The position numbers were made by a program, and so were the translations under genes. From JACCZX01 sp963786295 (lineage in GTDB: Bacteria; Pseudomonadota; Gammaproteobacteria; Burkholderiales; Burkholderiaceae_F), in NCBI GenBank assembly GCA_963786295.1, contig CAWAYV010000013.1, forward strand, positions 26,136 to 90,135: DNA of 64,000 nucleotides. Reading direction: 5' to 3'. Under the pieces are notes generated by a model. The model ran no database searches. It saw only the letters and a program-made list of their open reading frames with translations, and was not told the origin of the DNA. Positions 34,878-44,586 of the stretch are shown piece by piece (within the stretch, counting starts at the first letter, position 1; every line of letters begins with the position of its first letter).

Positions 34878-35837
34878 TTGGGTTCCTACATCCTGCGGCG
34901 CATGCTGATCATGCTGCCGAGCGTGCTCGGCATCAGCGTCGTGCTGTTCACTGTGCTCGCGCTGGCGCCGGGCGACCCGTTCGAGGAGCTTGCGACCAAC
35001 CCCGCGGTGCCGGCCGAGGTGCGCCAGATGCTGCGCGCCAAATTCGGCCTCGATGACCCGGTGTGGCAGCGCTACTTTCGCTGGCTCGCCGCGATGCTGC
35101 AGGGCGACTGGGGTTACTCCTTCGTCAGCCGCATCGACGTCGACACGCTGATACTGCAGCGCGTGCCGGTCACGCTGGCGATCATCGGCGCCTCGCAGGT
35201 ACTCGCGCTGATGGTCGCGCTGCCGGTCGGCATCTACTCGGCGATGCGCCCGTATTCGCTGTTCGACCGCATCGCCAGCACGTTCGCCTTCGTCGGGTTT
35301 TCGTTGCCGACTTTTTTCACCGGCATCCTGTTCATCCTGATCTTCTCGATCACTCTCGACTGGCTGCCGTTCGTCTACCGCGCCGATCTGAGCGCCACCG
35401 GCTGGCAGTGGTGGTGGGAGCAGTTCAAACAGTCGATCATGCCGGTCACCGTGCTCGGATTGTTCCAGGGCGCGAGCTGGACTCGTTATGTGCGCTCTGC
35501 CGTGCTCGACGTGATCCGCCTCGACTACGTGACCACCGCACGCAGCAAGGGCCTGCCCGAGCGCGTAGTGGTGATGAAGCACGTCGTGCGCAACGCGCTG
35601 ATTCCGGTGGTGACGCTGGTGGCGCTGACGATGCCGGCGGTCTTCGGCGGGGCCATCGTCACCGAGCAGATCTTCCGTATTCCCGGCATCGGCTCGCTGT
35701 TGATCGACGCGATCCTGCGCAACGACACCCCGGTCATCATGTCCGTGACGTTTGTCCTCGCTTGCCTCGTGATCCTGTTCAACTTCCTCGCCGACCTGAT
35801 CTATGGCTGGCTCGACCCTCGCATCAGCTACCGCTGA
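34878..35837 (+). CDS. dipeptide ABC transporter permease, DppB type
   Basis: 319 residues, TTG start at 34878. YILRRMLIMLPSVLGISVVL is the typical DppB first helix; GDPFEELATNPAVPAEVRQM and FGLDDPVWQRYFRWLAAMLQ precede the membrane core. The EAA loop is around TTARSKGLPERVVVMKHVVR and the end is LADLIYGWLDPRISYR. About six helices. Overlaps the DppC-type gene by 35 bases. Confidence 0.93.
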   Translation: MGSYILRRMLIMLPSVLGISVVLFTVLALAPGDPFEELATNPAVPAEVRQMLRAKFGLDDPVWQRYFRWLAAMLQGDWGYSFVSRIDVDTLILQRVPVTLAIIGASQVLALMVALPVGIYSAMRPYSLFDRIASTFAFVGFSLPTFFTGILFILIFSITLDWLPFVYRADLSATGWQWWWEQFKQSIMPVTVLGLFQGASWTRYVRSAVLDVIRLDYVTTARSKGLPERVVVMKHVVRNALIPVVTLVALTMPAVFGGAIVTEQIFRIPGIGSLLIDAILRNDTPVIMSVTFVLACLVILFNFLADLIYGWLDPRISYR

Positions 35838-36740
35838 CGTCCCGGCTGTGCGCCGCGTGCGTCGTCCGGTCTCGCTGTGGCGCGAGGCGTGGCGACGCTT
35901 CTGCCGCCATCGCATGGCGATGGTGAGCTTGATCGTGCTGATGCTGATGATCCTGCTCGTGGTTTTCGGGCCGCTGGTGTGGAAGGTGGCCATCAACGAC
36001 ATCGACTTCACTGCGCGGCTCGAGGGTCCATCACTGAAACACCCCTTCGGCACCGACGACCTGGGGCAGGACGTGTTGGCGCGCATGCTCTACGGTGGAC
36101 GCATCTCGCTCGCGGTGGGCTTGGCAGCGATGTTGATGGCGATCATTGTGGGTGTCGTCATCGGTGCCACCGCCGGCATCGCGCGCGGCAGCATCGACGC
36201 CGCGCTGATGTGGCTGACGGATCTGTTTCTGTCGCTGCCGCAGTTGCCGCTGCTGCTGCTGTTGATCTACCTGTTCCGCGATCGGCTGAAGTCGATGTTC
36301 GGCCCTGAAGTCGGCGTCTTCCTGCTGATCGTGTTCGTGATCGGATGCTTCCGCTGGATGCCGGTGGCGCGGCTGGTGCGTGCGCAGTTCTTCTCGCTGC
36401 GCGAAAAAGAGTTCGTCGAAGCCGCGCGCGCGCTCGGCGCTTCGGTGCCGCGCCAGGTCGTGCGGCACATCCTGCCCAACTCGCTCGGGCCGGTGATCGT
36501 GGCCGGCACGATCGACGTCGCCGCGGCGATCATCGCCGAGTCGACGCTGTCATTCCTCGGCCTGGGCTTTCCGCCGGATATCCCGACCTGGGGTCGCATT
36601 CTGTACGACAGCAAGGACTATCTCGATATCGCTGCGCACTGGGCACTGTTTCCCGGTGCGGCGATCTTTTTCACCGTGCTGACGATCAACTTTGTCGGCG
36701 ACGGTCTGCGCGATGCGCTCGATCCACGCAAGGTGATGTG

Positions 36741-36741
<1 letters not shown>
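35803..36741 (+). CDS. dipeptide ABC transporter permease, DppC type
   Basis: 312 residues. SLWREAWRRFCRHRMAMVSL is the DppC N-terminal pattern; HPFGTDDLGQDVLARMLYGG and the EAA loop EFVEAARALGASVPRQVVRH follow; FFTVLTINFVGDGLRDALDP is the family C-terminus. Start ATG at 35803 lies within the DppB-type gene; an alternative start a few codons later cannot be excluded. Stop overlaps the next gene's ATG by one base. Confidence 0.93.
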
Positions 36742-37717
<976 letters not shown>

Positions 37718-37721
<4 letters not shown>

Positions 37722-38692
37722 CGGCGCCGTTGCTGGACGTCAAGAACCTCGTCAAACACTTCCCGATCAAGGGCGGCGTGCTCGGGCGTGTGGCTGACAA
37801 GGTGCACGCTGTCGACGGCGTGAGCTTCGATATCAACGCCGGTGAAACACTCGGTGTTGTCGGCGAATCAGGCTGCGGCAAGAGCACGACCGGGCGCTGC
37901 ATCCTGCGCCTGATCGAGCCGACTTCAGGTGAAGTCTGGTTCGAGGGCAAGAATGTCACGGCGCTGGGCAAGAACGAGCTGCGTGCGCTGGCGCGCGACA
38001 TGCAGATCATCTTCCAGGACCCGTACGCGTCGTTGAATCCGCGCATGACGGTCGGTGCGATCATCGGCGAGGCACTGATCATCCATAAACTCACGAAGAC
38101 CGCGCGCGAATTCGAGGACCGTATCGTCGAGCTGCTCGAAACCGTCGGCCTGAACGCCGACTACATGCGGCGTTACCCACACGAATTTTCCGGCGGCCAG
38201 CGGCAGCGCATCGGCATCGCGCGTGCGCTGGCGGTGAGTCCCAAGCTCGTGGTCTGCGATGAAGCCGTGTCCGCGCTCGACGTATCGATTCAGGCGCAGG
38301 TGATCAACCTGCTCGAAGATCTGCAGTCCAAGTTCAGCCTGACCTACATGTTCATCGCGCACGACCTGTCGGTCGTGGAGCACATCAGCGACCGCGTGGC
38401 GGTGATGTACCTCGGACGCATCGTCGAGATCGCATCGTCGCGCGAGTTGTATTCGAAACCGCTGCATCCCTACACCGAAGCGCTGCTGTCGGCGGTGCCG
38501 ATTCCCGACCCTGCCGTCAGACGCAAACGCATCATGCTGCAAGGTGACGTGCCCAGCCCGATCAACCCTCCTTCGGGTTGCCCGTTCCACACCCGCTGCC
38601 CGATCCGCGAGCTACCGCTTTGCGCGACCGAGGTGCCAGTGCTGAAACGCAGCAGCGAAGGACACTGGGTGTCGTGCCACCTGCGCGGCTAG
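37718..38692 (+). CDS. dipeptide ABC transporter ATPase, DppF type
   Basis: 324 residues. Walker A GESGCGKST, Q-loop IIFQDPYASLNPRMTVGAII, signature FSGGQRQRIGIARALAVSPK, Walker B LVVCDEAVSALD and FIAHDLSVVEHISDRVAVMY. The extension CPFHTRCPIRELPLC is the usual Cys-rich DppF tail. Last gene of a five-gene operon starting at 33017; ~60 bases later the ArsR promoter begins. Confidence 0.95.
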
Positions 38693-38755
38693 CTGCTAAG
38701 CGTTTGCCATGAGTAGCACTTGAGTGTCGCTTTCGAGCGAGCTCAATGCCTCCCC

Positions 38756-38803
38756 TTGCATGCCGCCAATCCGCGTGTATACTGAACTGTATGGTTCAGT
38801 ATA
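38756..38803 (+). promoter_or_regulatory. sigma-70-like promoter with overlapping operator; predicts leaderless arsR mRNA
   Basis: TTGCAT (38756-38761) and TATACT (38778-38783) are spaced by 16 bases. The -10 box is the start of a perfect inverted repeat TATACTGAAC (38778-38787), spacer TGTATG, GTTCAGTATA (38794-38803). The ATG at 38791 lies in the spacer, about where transcription should begin (seven bases after the -10 box). No ribosome site precedes it. So the repressor would cover the -10, the start point and the first codons. Confidence 0.7.
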
Positions 38804-39156
38804 GCCGGGCCCGCTTCGATGCCTCGTTCGCCGCGCTCTCGGACGCCACCCGACGCGGCGTTCTGGAGCAGCTCGGAGGTGCAGACGCTTCAATCACGGA
38901 CCTTGCCGAGAAGTTCCACATGACCCTCACGGGCATGAAGAAGCATGTCGGCGTCTTGGAGCAGGCGGGGCTCGTCACCACGGAGAAGGTCGGGCGCGTG
39001 CGGACCTGCAAGCTCGGCCTGCGCCGACTGGAGGAAGAGGCGGCATGGATCGAGAGGTACCACCAGCTCTGGGACGCCCGCTTCGACGAGCTGGACAAGG
39101 TTGTCGAGGAACTGAAACGGAAGGAGAAGGTCGATGGACGCAAGAAGAGAGAGTGA
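38791..39156 (+). CDS. ArsR-family transcriptional repressor
   Basis: 121 residues. Winged helix-turn-helix: FAALSDATRRGVLEQLGGAD, ASITDLAEKFHMTLTGMKKH (recognition helix) and LVTTEKVGRVRTCKLGLRRL (wing). No metal-type Cys pair is seen, so it belongs to the non-metal, SRPBCC-linked ArsR group (PenI-like) rather than the arsenic sensors. It is followed by the partner AHSA1/SRPBCC gene, a very common pair. Autoregulation is predicted from the palindrome that contains its start codon. Confidence 0.92.
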   Translation: MVQYSRARFDASFAALSDATRRGVLEQLGGADASITDLAEKFHMTLTGMKKHVGVLEQAGLVTTEKVGRVRTCKLGLRRLEEEAAWIERYHQLWDARFDELDKVVEELKRKEKVDGRKKRE

Positions 39157-39647
39157 GCCTACCCTCATGAAGAACCGCACGACGGTGGAACGGAAGTCCG
39201 AGCGTGAGCTCGTCGTCACGCGAACTTTCAACGGCCCGGCGCGCCTCGTGTTCGAGGCGTGGACCAAGCCCGAGCTGTTCAGGCAGTGGTGGGTGCCGAA
39301 GTCGATGGGAATGTCCCTGCTTTCCTGCGAAATGGATGTTCGTGTCGGGGGCAGGTACCGTCTCGAGTTCGAACCCGATGCTCACAGTGGCGTTCTTCGG
39401 CACGTACCTCGAAGTGACACCGCACTCGCGCCTCGTGTGGACCAATGAGGAAGGTGATGAGGGTGCCGTCACGACGGTGACCTTCGCGGAAAAGCGCGGC
39501 AAGACGCTGCTGGTCATGCACGAGCTTTATCCCTCGAAGGAAGCTCTCGACGCTGCCGGCACCGGGGCGGCGGATGCGATGGTCGAGACGTTCGCGCAAC
39601 TGGACGAGCTTCTCGTCACCCTGGGCGCGAGCGTGGGACGGTCATGA
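39134..39647 (+). CDS. SRPBCC/AHSA1-domain protein (one frame break)
   Basis: Activator-of-Hsp90-like START-fold protein. First frame: VERKSERELVVTRTFNGPAR, VFEAWTKPELFRQWWVPKSM and VGGRYRLEFE. Second frame: TVAFFGTYLEVTPHSRLVWT, EEGDEGAVTTVTFAEKRGKT and MVETFAQLDELLVTL. An extra base near 39375 divides them. ATG 39134 has a good ribosome site (AAGGAG) and overlaps the ArsR gene; ATG 39167 is an alternative. Ligand unknown. Such proteins are repressed by the adjacent ArsR. Confidence 0.88.
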
Positions 39648-39902
39648 TGTCGTGGATCTCGCGGTCGGCCGCCTGGCTCTTCACTACGCGGAAGAGAACC
39701 CCGACGAGGTCGTCGCCGCCCTCGACGGCAAGACCGAGGCCCGGCGAGCTGCGGCTGCTGGCGGCCGCGTTGGTCGTCGCCGTTGCCGCCGTGACCAGCC
39801 TGTGACGAACGCTGAGCCCAACCAGTTGGAAGTCTGCTTTTATGGTCGCTCTATGTCCTGATATGGGTCGAAAGCAGCCGCCATGTGTGCTCGCTGAAGA
39901 AA
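39648..39902. other. gap without a supported gene
   Basis: Only a 53-codon open frame starting ATG at 39644 (overlapping the SRPBCC stop) and ending at 39805 is present; it is Arg/Pro/Thr-rich with a short hydrophobic end (LRLLAAALVVAVAAVTSL). I would not call it a gene without homology. No RNA element seen. Confidence 0.4.
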
Positions 39903-39932
39903 AGGCGGTTAACGAATCACCGTTAACCGCCT
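39903..39932 (-). terminator. terminator of the liv-type operon (minus strand)
   Basis: Perfect 12-bp inverted repeat AGGCGGTTAACG (39903-39914), loop AATCAC, CGTTAACCGCCT (39921-39932). Read on the minus strand it is followed by TTTCTTC, and it lies 37 bases after the binding-protein stop. The plus-strand side lacks a good T run. Confidence 0.8.
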
Positions 39933-39968
39933 GACTTTACAGCTCACCTGTGGATGCAACGCCCTTCC

Positions 39969-41132
39969 CTACTGCAGATAGTCCGTCACCTTTTCCCAGC
40001 GCCCATTGCGGATCTGATCGACGCGAGCCGCACGTGTTCCCAGGTGATCGCTCTTCGAAAAGCTGTAACTCGGCGTTCCGAAGTGATCCGGCTGTCGCTT
40101 TAATCCTTCGAGCGCTGCTGCGAAGCTGTCCGACGTCAGCGTTGGGCCCGCCTTCTGCGCGGCCTCGATGAACATATCCGCGCTGATGTAGGCGACCACG
40201 GTGTAGTAGTTCGGATCGGCGTTGAAGCGCTGCTTGTAGGCGTTGATCCAGTCGGTCAATGCCTTGTTCTTCGGATCGGGATACGGATGCGGCAGCAGCG
40301 GTATCCCATAGAGTCCCTCGGTCGCTTTGCCACCGAGCTCGTGGACTTGTGCGCCGTAGGCCGCGGCGGTGGTCAACATCGGCACGTCCCAGCCGGTCTT
40401 GCGTGCCTCACCGACCAGGCCGACAGCTTCACGCAACACCGCGCCGAGCACGACGAAGTCGCAACCGGCGTTCTTCAACGTTGCGATCTGCGAGGTGAAA
40501 TCTGTAGCGCCGCGCTTGTAGCTCGCCTTCGCACACAGCGGCAGATTGAGCGACTTCAAAGTTTCCTCGGTGCCCTTCAGCACATCGGCGCCGTAATCGT
40601 CGTCCTGATAGACGATGCCGACTTTCTTGTAGCCGTTCTTCTGTACCAGGTACTTGATGCCGAGCGGCGTGGTGACCGAATACGCGGGCAGATTTGCGAA
40701 CTTGTATTTGTGGGCCGGCTCGTAGGTCGGCGGAATCGGCGCCGCGGGGAATACATGCAGGATGTCGCGCTCGAGGAACAGTGGCATCGTCGCCATCACC
40801 ACCGGTGAACCGAGCGTATTGATTGCGGCAAATACCTTGTCTCTCTGGATCAGCTTCTGTGCCGCGAGCACCGCCTTCTTCGGGTCATAACCCGAGTCCT
40901 CGACGATCAGCGTGATCTTGCGTCCGTGGATGCCGCCTTTCGCATTGGCCTCGTCGAAACGCATCTGCAGGCCGTTGCGAAAGTGAGTGCCGAGTGCAGC
41001 GATCGGCCCTGACAAGTCCTGGATCGAACCGACGACGATCTCGTCTTCGATACGCCCTGTGTCTGTGCGCCTGCTGCAAATGGGAGCAAGCGCGGCGAGA
41101 GATAACGTGGCTAGCAATTGCAATCGTTTCAT
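39969..41132 (-). CDS. branched-chain amino-acid-type ABC transporter substrate-binding protein
   Basis: 387 residues, LivK-like periplasmic binding protein (Peripla_BP_6). Start ATG 41132 with AGGAG upstream. After the signal, EIVVGSIQDLSGPIAALGTH, RNGLQMRFDEANAKGGIHGR and KITLIVEDSGYDPKKAVLAA are typical; SPVVMATMPLFLERDILHVF and YKKVGIVYQDDDYGADVLKG follow. The signal-peptide region reads oddly (LAPICSRRTDTG); in the +1 frame it reads LLPFAAGAQTQG, a better cleavage site, so a compensating indel pair around 41050-41095 is likely. Gene is last in the liv-type operon. Ligand may be an aromatic or fatty acid given the neighbouring ligase. Confidence 0.9.
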   Translation of the reverse strand: MKRLQLLATLSLAALAPICSRRTDTGRIEDEIVVGSIQDLSGPIAALGTHFRNGLQMRFDEANAKGGIHGRKITLIVEDSGYDPKKAVLAAQKLIQRDKVFAAINTLGSPVVMATMPLFLERDILHVFPAAPIPPTYEPAHKYKFANLPAYSVTTPLGIKYLVQKNGYKKVGIVYQDDDYGADVLKGTEETLKSLNLPLCAKASYKRGATDFTSQIATLKNAGCDFVVLGAVLREAVGLVGEARKTGWDVPMLTTAAAYGAQVHELGGKATEGLYGIPLLPHPYPDPKNKALTDWINAYKQRFNADPNYYTVVAYISADMFIEAAQKAGPTLTSDSFAAALEGLKRQPDHFGTPSYSFSKSDHLGTRAARVDQIRNGRWEKVTDYLQ

Positions 41133-41172
41133 CTTTGGTCTCCTGTAAAGCGGTTGTCGAATTTGACTGTTA

Positions 41173-43044
41173 CTAGGCAGCCGCTGCTGTGCCGCCATAC
41201 ATGGTCTCTATCAACGGCTTGTACTTTTCGTTTACGAGCTTGCGCTTGAGCTTCATCGTCGGCGTCAGCTCTTCGTCTTCGGCACCGAGCTTGGTTTCGA
41301 TCAGACGGAATTGCTTGATCTGCTCGACCCGCGCAAACCCGGCGTTCACTCGATCGATCTCGGTCTGGATCAGCTGCGTGATCTCCGGCGCGCGGCACAG
41401 GCTCGTAAAGTTCGTGAACGGAATGCCGTGGTCCTGCGCGTACTTCTCGACGTTGTCGTGGTCGATCATCACCAGGCACGTGAGGTACGGCCGTCGATCG
41501 CCGATCACGACCGCGTCGGTGACGTAAGGCGAGAACTTGATCTGGTTCTCGAGCTCGGACGGCGTGACGTTCTTGCCGCCGGCGGTGACGATGATGTCCT
41601 TCAACCGATCGGTGATGCGCAGATAACCGTCCTCGTCGAAGCGACCGATGTCGCCAGTGCGCAGCCAGCCGTTGACGATCGTCTCTGCCGTCTTGTCGGG
41701 CAGATTCAGATAACCCATGAATACATGGTCGCCGTGAATGACGATTTCGCCCTCGGCTGAAAGCGCGAGGTCGCCAAACGGCACCGCGCGGCCCACCGTA
41801 CCGGGACGCGCGTGGCCCACCGGATTGACGCTCGCCGCGCCGCTGCACTCGGTCAGACCATAGGCCTCGATCATTTCGATCCCGAGCGCCAGGTACCAGC
41901 GCACCAGATCCGGCGCGATCGGCGCGGCACCCGACAGAATCCACTTGCAGCGATGCACGCCGATCGCCTTGCGCACGTTGTTCAAGACCAGCGTGCGCGC
42001 CAGCCAGAACAGCGCTCGCAGCGTCCCCGATGTCGATTTACCGGCAATGCGGCGATCTGCCACACGCTGACCGACGCCAATTGCAGCCGCGTAGGCCCAA
42101 CGCTCGAAGCGCGTCGCCTCCTTGATGCGAATCATGATCGCCGAATAAAACTTCTCCCAGATTCGAGGAACGGCAACGAACACCGTCGGTGCGATCTCGC
42201 GCACGTTTTCCGGAATCGTCTCCGGGTTCTCCACGAAGTTGAGCACCGTGCCGCTGTAAAGCGACACGTAAGCGCCGGCGATGCGTTCGGCGACATGGCA
42301 CAGCGGCAAAAAACACACGCGTTCGTCGGATTCGCCTTGCGGCATCACGGCCAAGTGACCGCGCGTCGCGTGCATCACGTTTCGATGCGACAGCATTGCG
42401 CCCTTGGGCTTGCCGGTCGTGCCCGACGTGTAGATCAGGATCGCGAGATCGTCGGGTCGGCGTATCAGCAGCCGTGTCTCCCACAGCTCTGGACGCGACG
42501 CGTGATACTCGGTGCCGATGCGTTGCAGCTCGTCGAAACTGATCACTCGCGGATCGCTGAATTGATGCAGGCCTTCCATATCGAACACGATGATCTTCCG
42601 CAGCAGCGGCAATCGCGTGCTGACCTCGAGCGCCTTATCGAGCTGCTCTTCGTCCTCGACGAACAGATAGACCGATCGCGAATCGGCCATCAAATACTCG
42701 ACTTGGCTCGCGGCGTCGGTCGGGTAGATGCCGGAGCACACGCCCCCTGCCCCCAGAATTCCGAGATCCGCATACAGCCATTCGCGTCGCGTGTTCGACA
42801 GCACCGAGACGGTTTCTCCGGGCTCGAAGCCGAGTCGCACCAAGCCAAGGCCGACTGCACGCGCGCTGTCGCCGAGCTCGCGCCAGCTGGTGCCGCGCCA
42901 GATGCCCAATTCCTTTTGCCGTAGCGCGACCTTGTCGCCGCGGCGCGCGACCGCGTTCCAGAACATCGTCGGCAGCGTGTCTCCGGCGATGATCGTTTCT
43001 GTCGGTTCTGCCTTCATGCCAGAGTTCACGAGATTCATCGCCAT
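41173..43044 (-). CDS. long-chain acyl-CoA synthetase / AMP-forming ligase (FAA1-like)
   Basis: 623 residues. ANL superfamily: P-loop-like ILIYTSGTTGKPKGAMLSHR, ILSGAAPIAPDLVRWYLALG, EAYGLTECSGAASVNP, GWLRTGDIGRFDEDGYLRIT and DRLKDIIVTAGGKNVTPSEL (hinge and C-terminal domain; the catalytic Lys is probably in TPTMKLKRKLV). Activates a carboxylic acid to its CoA thioester at the membrane. Start ATG 43044, or 43038 which overlaps the upstream LivF-type stop. Embedded between livF- and livK-type genes, suggesting that the transported compound is CoA-activated on entry. Confidence 0.93.
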   Translation of the reverse strand: MAMNLVNSGMKAEPTETIIAGDTLPTMFWNAVARRGDKVALRQKELGIWRGTSWRELGDSARAVGLGLVRLGFEPGETVSVLSNTRREWLYADLGILGAGGVCSGIYPTDAASQVEYLMADSRSVYLFVEDEEQLDKALEVSTRLPLLRKIIVFDMEGLHQFSDPRVISFDELQRIGTEYHASRPELWETRLLIRRPDDLAILIYTSGTTGKPKGAMLSHRNVMHATRGHLAVMPQGESDERVCFLPLCHVAERIAGAYVSLYSGTVLNFVENPETIPENVREIAPTVFVAVPRIWEKFYSAIMIRIKEATRFERWAYAAAIGVGQRVADRRIAGKSTSGTLRALFWLARTLVLNNVRKAIGVHRCKWILSGAAPIAPDLVRWYLALGIEMIEAYGLTECSGAASVNPVGHARPGTVGRAVPFGDLALSAEGEIVIHGDHVFMGYLNLPDKTAETIVNGWLRTGDIGRFDEDGYLRITDRLKDIIVTAGGKNVTPSELENQIKFSPYVTDAVVIGDRRPYLTCLVMIDHDNVEKYAQDHGIPFTNFTSLCRAPEITQLIQTEIDRVNAGFARVEQIKQFRLIETKLGAEDEELTPTMKLKRKLVNEKYKPLIETMYGGTAAAA

Positions 43045-43838
43045 GTCTTCCTGCGCTTCCAGCGCCGCTCGCCGCGCACCGAGTCCGCGTGCATCCCGAG
43101 ATAGAACTCCTTGATGTCTTCGTTCTGCATCAGTCGCTCGCACGTGTCTTCGATCACAACTCGCCCCAGTTCGAGCACATAACCGAAGTGCGCATGAGTC
43201 AGCGCCATCATCGCGTTCTGCTCGACGACCATGATCGAGATCTGCCGTTCGCTGTTGATGCGCATGACGATCTCGAAGATTTCTCGGGTTAACTTCGGCG
43301 ACAGACCGAGACTCGGCTCGTCGAGCAGCAGAAGATTCGGCCGACCCATCAGTGCGCGGCTGATCGCGAGCATCTGCTGCTGCCCGCCCGAGAGAGTGCC
43401 GGCCGGCTGACGCGCGCGCTCCTTCAGGATCGGGAAATAGGCGAATGCCTGTTCCATATCCGCGGTGATTGCGTGCGTGTCGCGCCGCGTGTAGGCGCCC
43501 ATCATCAGGTTTTCGCGCACGCTCAAGAACGGAAAAATCTCGCGACCCTCGGGCACGTGACAGATGCCACGGCGCACGATCGCGTCGGGCTCGAGCCGAT
43601 CAATCGGCTGACCGTCAAATTCGATTCGCCCCTTGGTCGGTTCGAGAATTCCCGAGATCGCTTTCATCAGCGTCGTCTTGCCGGCACCGTTGGCGCCGAG
43701 CACCGCGACGATCGCTCCACGCGGCACCGACAGCGACACGCCACGAATGGCCGTGATCGGTCCGTACGCCGCCTCGATATTGCTCAGGCGCAGAATGGTG
43801 TCGACGGCGGGATTCGGCGCGTCCACATCAACCTCCAA
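43035..43838 (-). CDS. ABC transporter ATPase, LivF type
   Basis: 267 residues. Walker A GANGAGKTT, Q-loop ICHVPEGREIFPFLSVRENL (the LivF form), signature LSGGQQQMLAISRALMGRPN, Walker B LLLLDEPSLGLSP and VEQNAMMALTHAHFGYVLEL. The last ~15 residues are unusually Arg-rich (GERRWKRRKTWR). Start overlaps the LivG-type gene by 11 bases. Confidence 0.94.
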   Translation of the reverse strand: MEVDVDAPNPAVDTILRLSNIEAAYGPITAIRGVSLSVPRGAIVAVLGANGAGKTTLMKAISGILEPTKGRIEFDGQPIDRLEPDAIVRRGICHVPEGREIFPFLSVRENLMMGAYTRRDTHAITADMEQAFAYFPILKERARQPAGTLSGGQQQMLAISRALMGRPNLLLLDEPSLGLSPKLTREIFEIVMRINSERQISIMVVEQNAMMALTHAHFGYVLELGRVVIEDTCERLMQNEDIKEFYLGMHADSVRGERRWKRRKTWR

Positions 43839-44586
43839 GATAAGCGTCGATCACGGCGGCGTTCCGCTGGACTTCTGCCGGCGTGCCGGTGACGAGTGGC
43901 TTTCCATAGTTGACCGCAAGCACTCGGTCGGAAACGCGCGCCACCAAATTCATGTCGTGCTCGACCATCAGCACGGTGATACCGAGATCCTCCTTGATGT
44001 CGTGGATCCACCACGCCAGGTCGTCGGTCTCTTCGACATTGAGGCCGGACGACGGCTCGTCGAGCAGCAGCAGCTGCGGCTGCATCGCCAGCGCGCGCGC
44101 GAGCTCGACGACCTTGCGCACGCCATACGGCAGCCCGGCGACGCGGCTGTCGCGATAGTGCGCAAGATCGAGCAGATCGATCACGCGCTCGACCTGTTCA
44201 CGCTGCGCCAGTTCGGCACGACGTGTGCGTGGGAGAAAGAACAGATCGGCCAACGGACTGGTATTGCGACGGCAGTGACGGCCGATCAACAGGTTGTCGA
44301 GCACGGTGGCGTGCTCGAACAGCTCAATGTTCTGGAATGTGCGCGCGATGCCGAGACCGGCGATCTCGTACGGTGCGCGGCGGGTGATGTCGATGTCGCG
44401 ATACATCACTCGGCCGGTGGTCGGCGCATAGATACGACTGATCAAGTTGAATATCGTCGTCTTGCCGGCACCGTTCGGGCCAATGATCGTGAACACCTCG
44501 CGTTCTTCAACGTCGAAGGCAACGCCGTCGACAGCCTTGATGCCGCCGAAGTGCATCGACAAGTTCTCGACGCGTAACAAGCTCAT
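43828..44586 (-). CDS. ABC transporter ATPase, LivG type
   Basis: 252 residues from ATG 44586, overlapping the LivM-type stop by four bases. Walker A GPNGAGKTT, IARTFQNIELFEHATVLDNL (the LivG Q-loop region), PYGVRKVVELARALAMQPQL in place of the usual signature LSGGQ (LPYGVRK is normal for LivG), LLLLDEPSSGLN and MVEHDMNLVARVSDRVLAVN. Confidence 0.94.
   Translation of the reverse strand: MSLLRVENLSMHFGGIKAVDGVAFDVEEREVFTIIGPNGAGKTTIFNLISRIYAPTTGRVMYRDIDITRRAPYEIAGLGIARTFQNIELFEHATVLDNLLIGRHCRRNTSPLADLFFLPRTRRAELAQREQVERVIDLLDLAHYRDSRVAGLPYGVRKVVELARALAMQPQLLLLDEPSSGLNVEETDDLAWWIHDIKEDLGITVLMVEHDMNLVARVSDRVLAVNYGKPLVTGTPAEVQRNAAVIDAYLGG

Noticed and set aside
34692..36086. 464-codon open frame on the minus strand opposite the dipeptide permease genes
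   Set aside because: It is antisense to dppB/dppC, rich in Arg, His, Asp and Gln, with no domain pattern: a shadow frame of GC-rich coding DNA.
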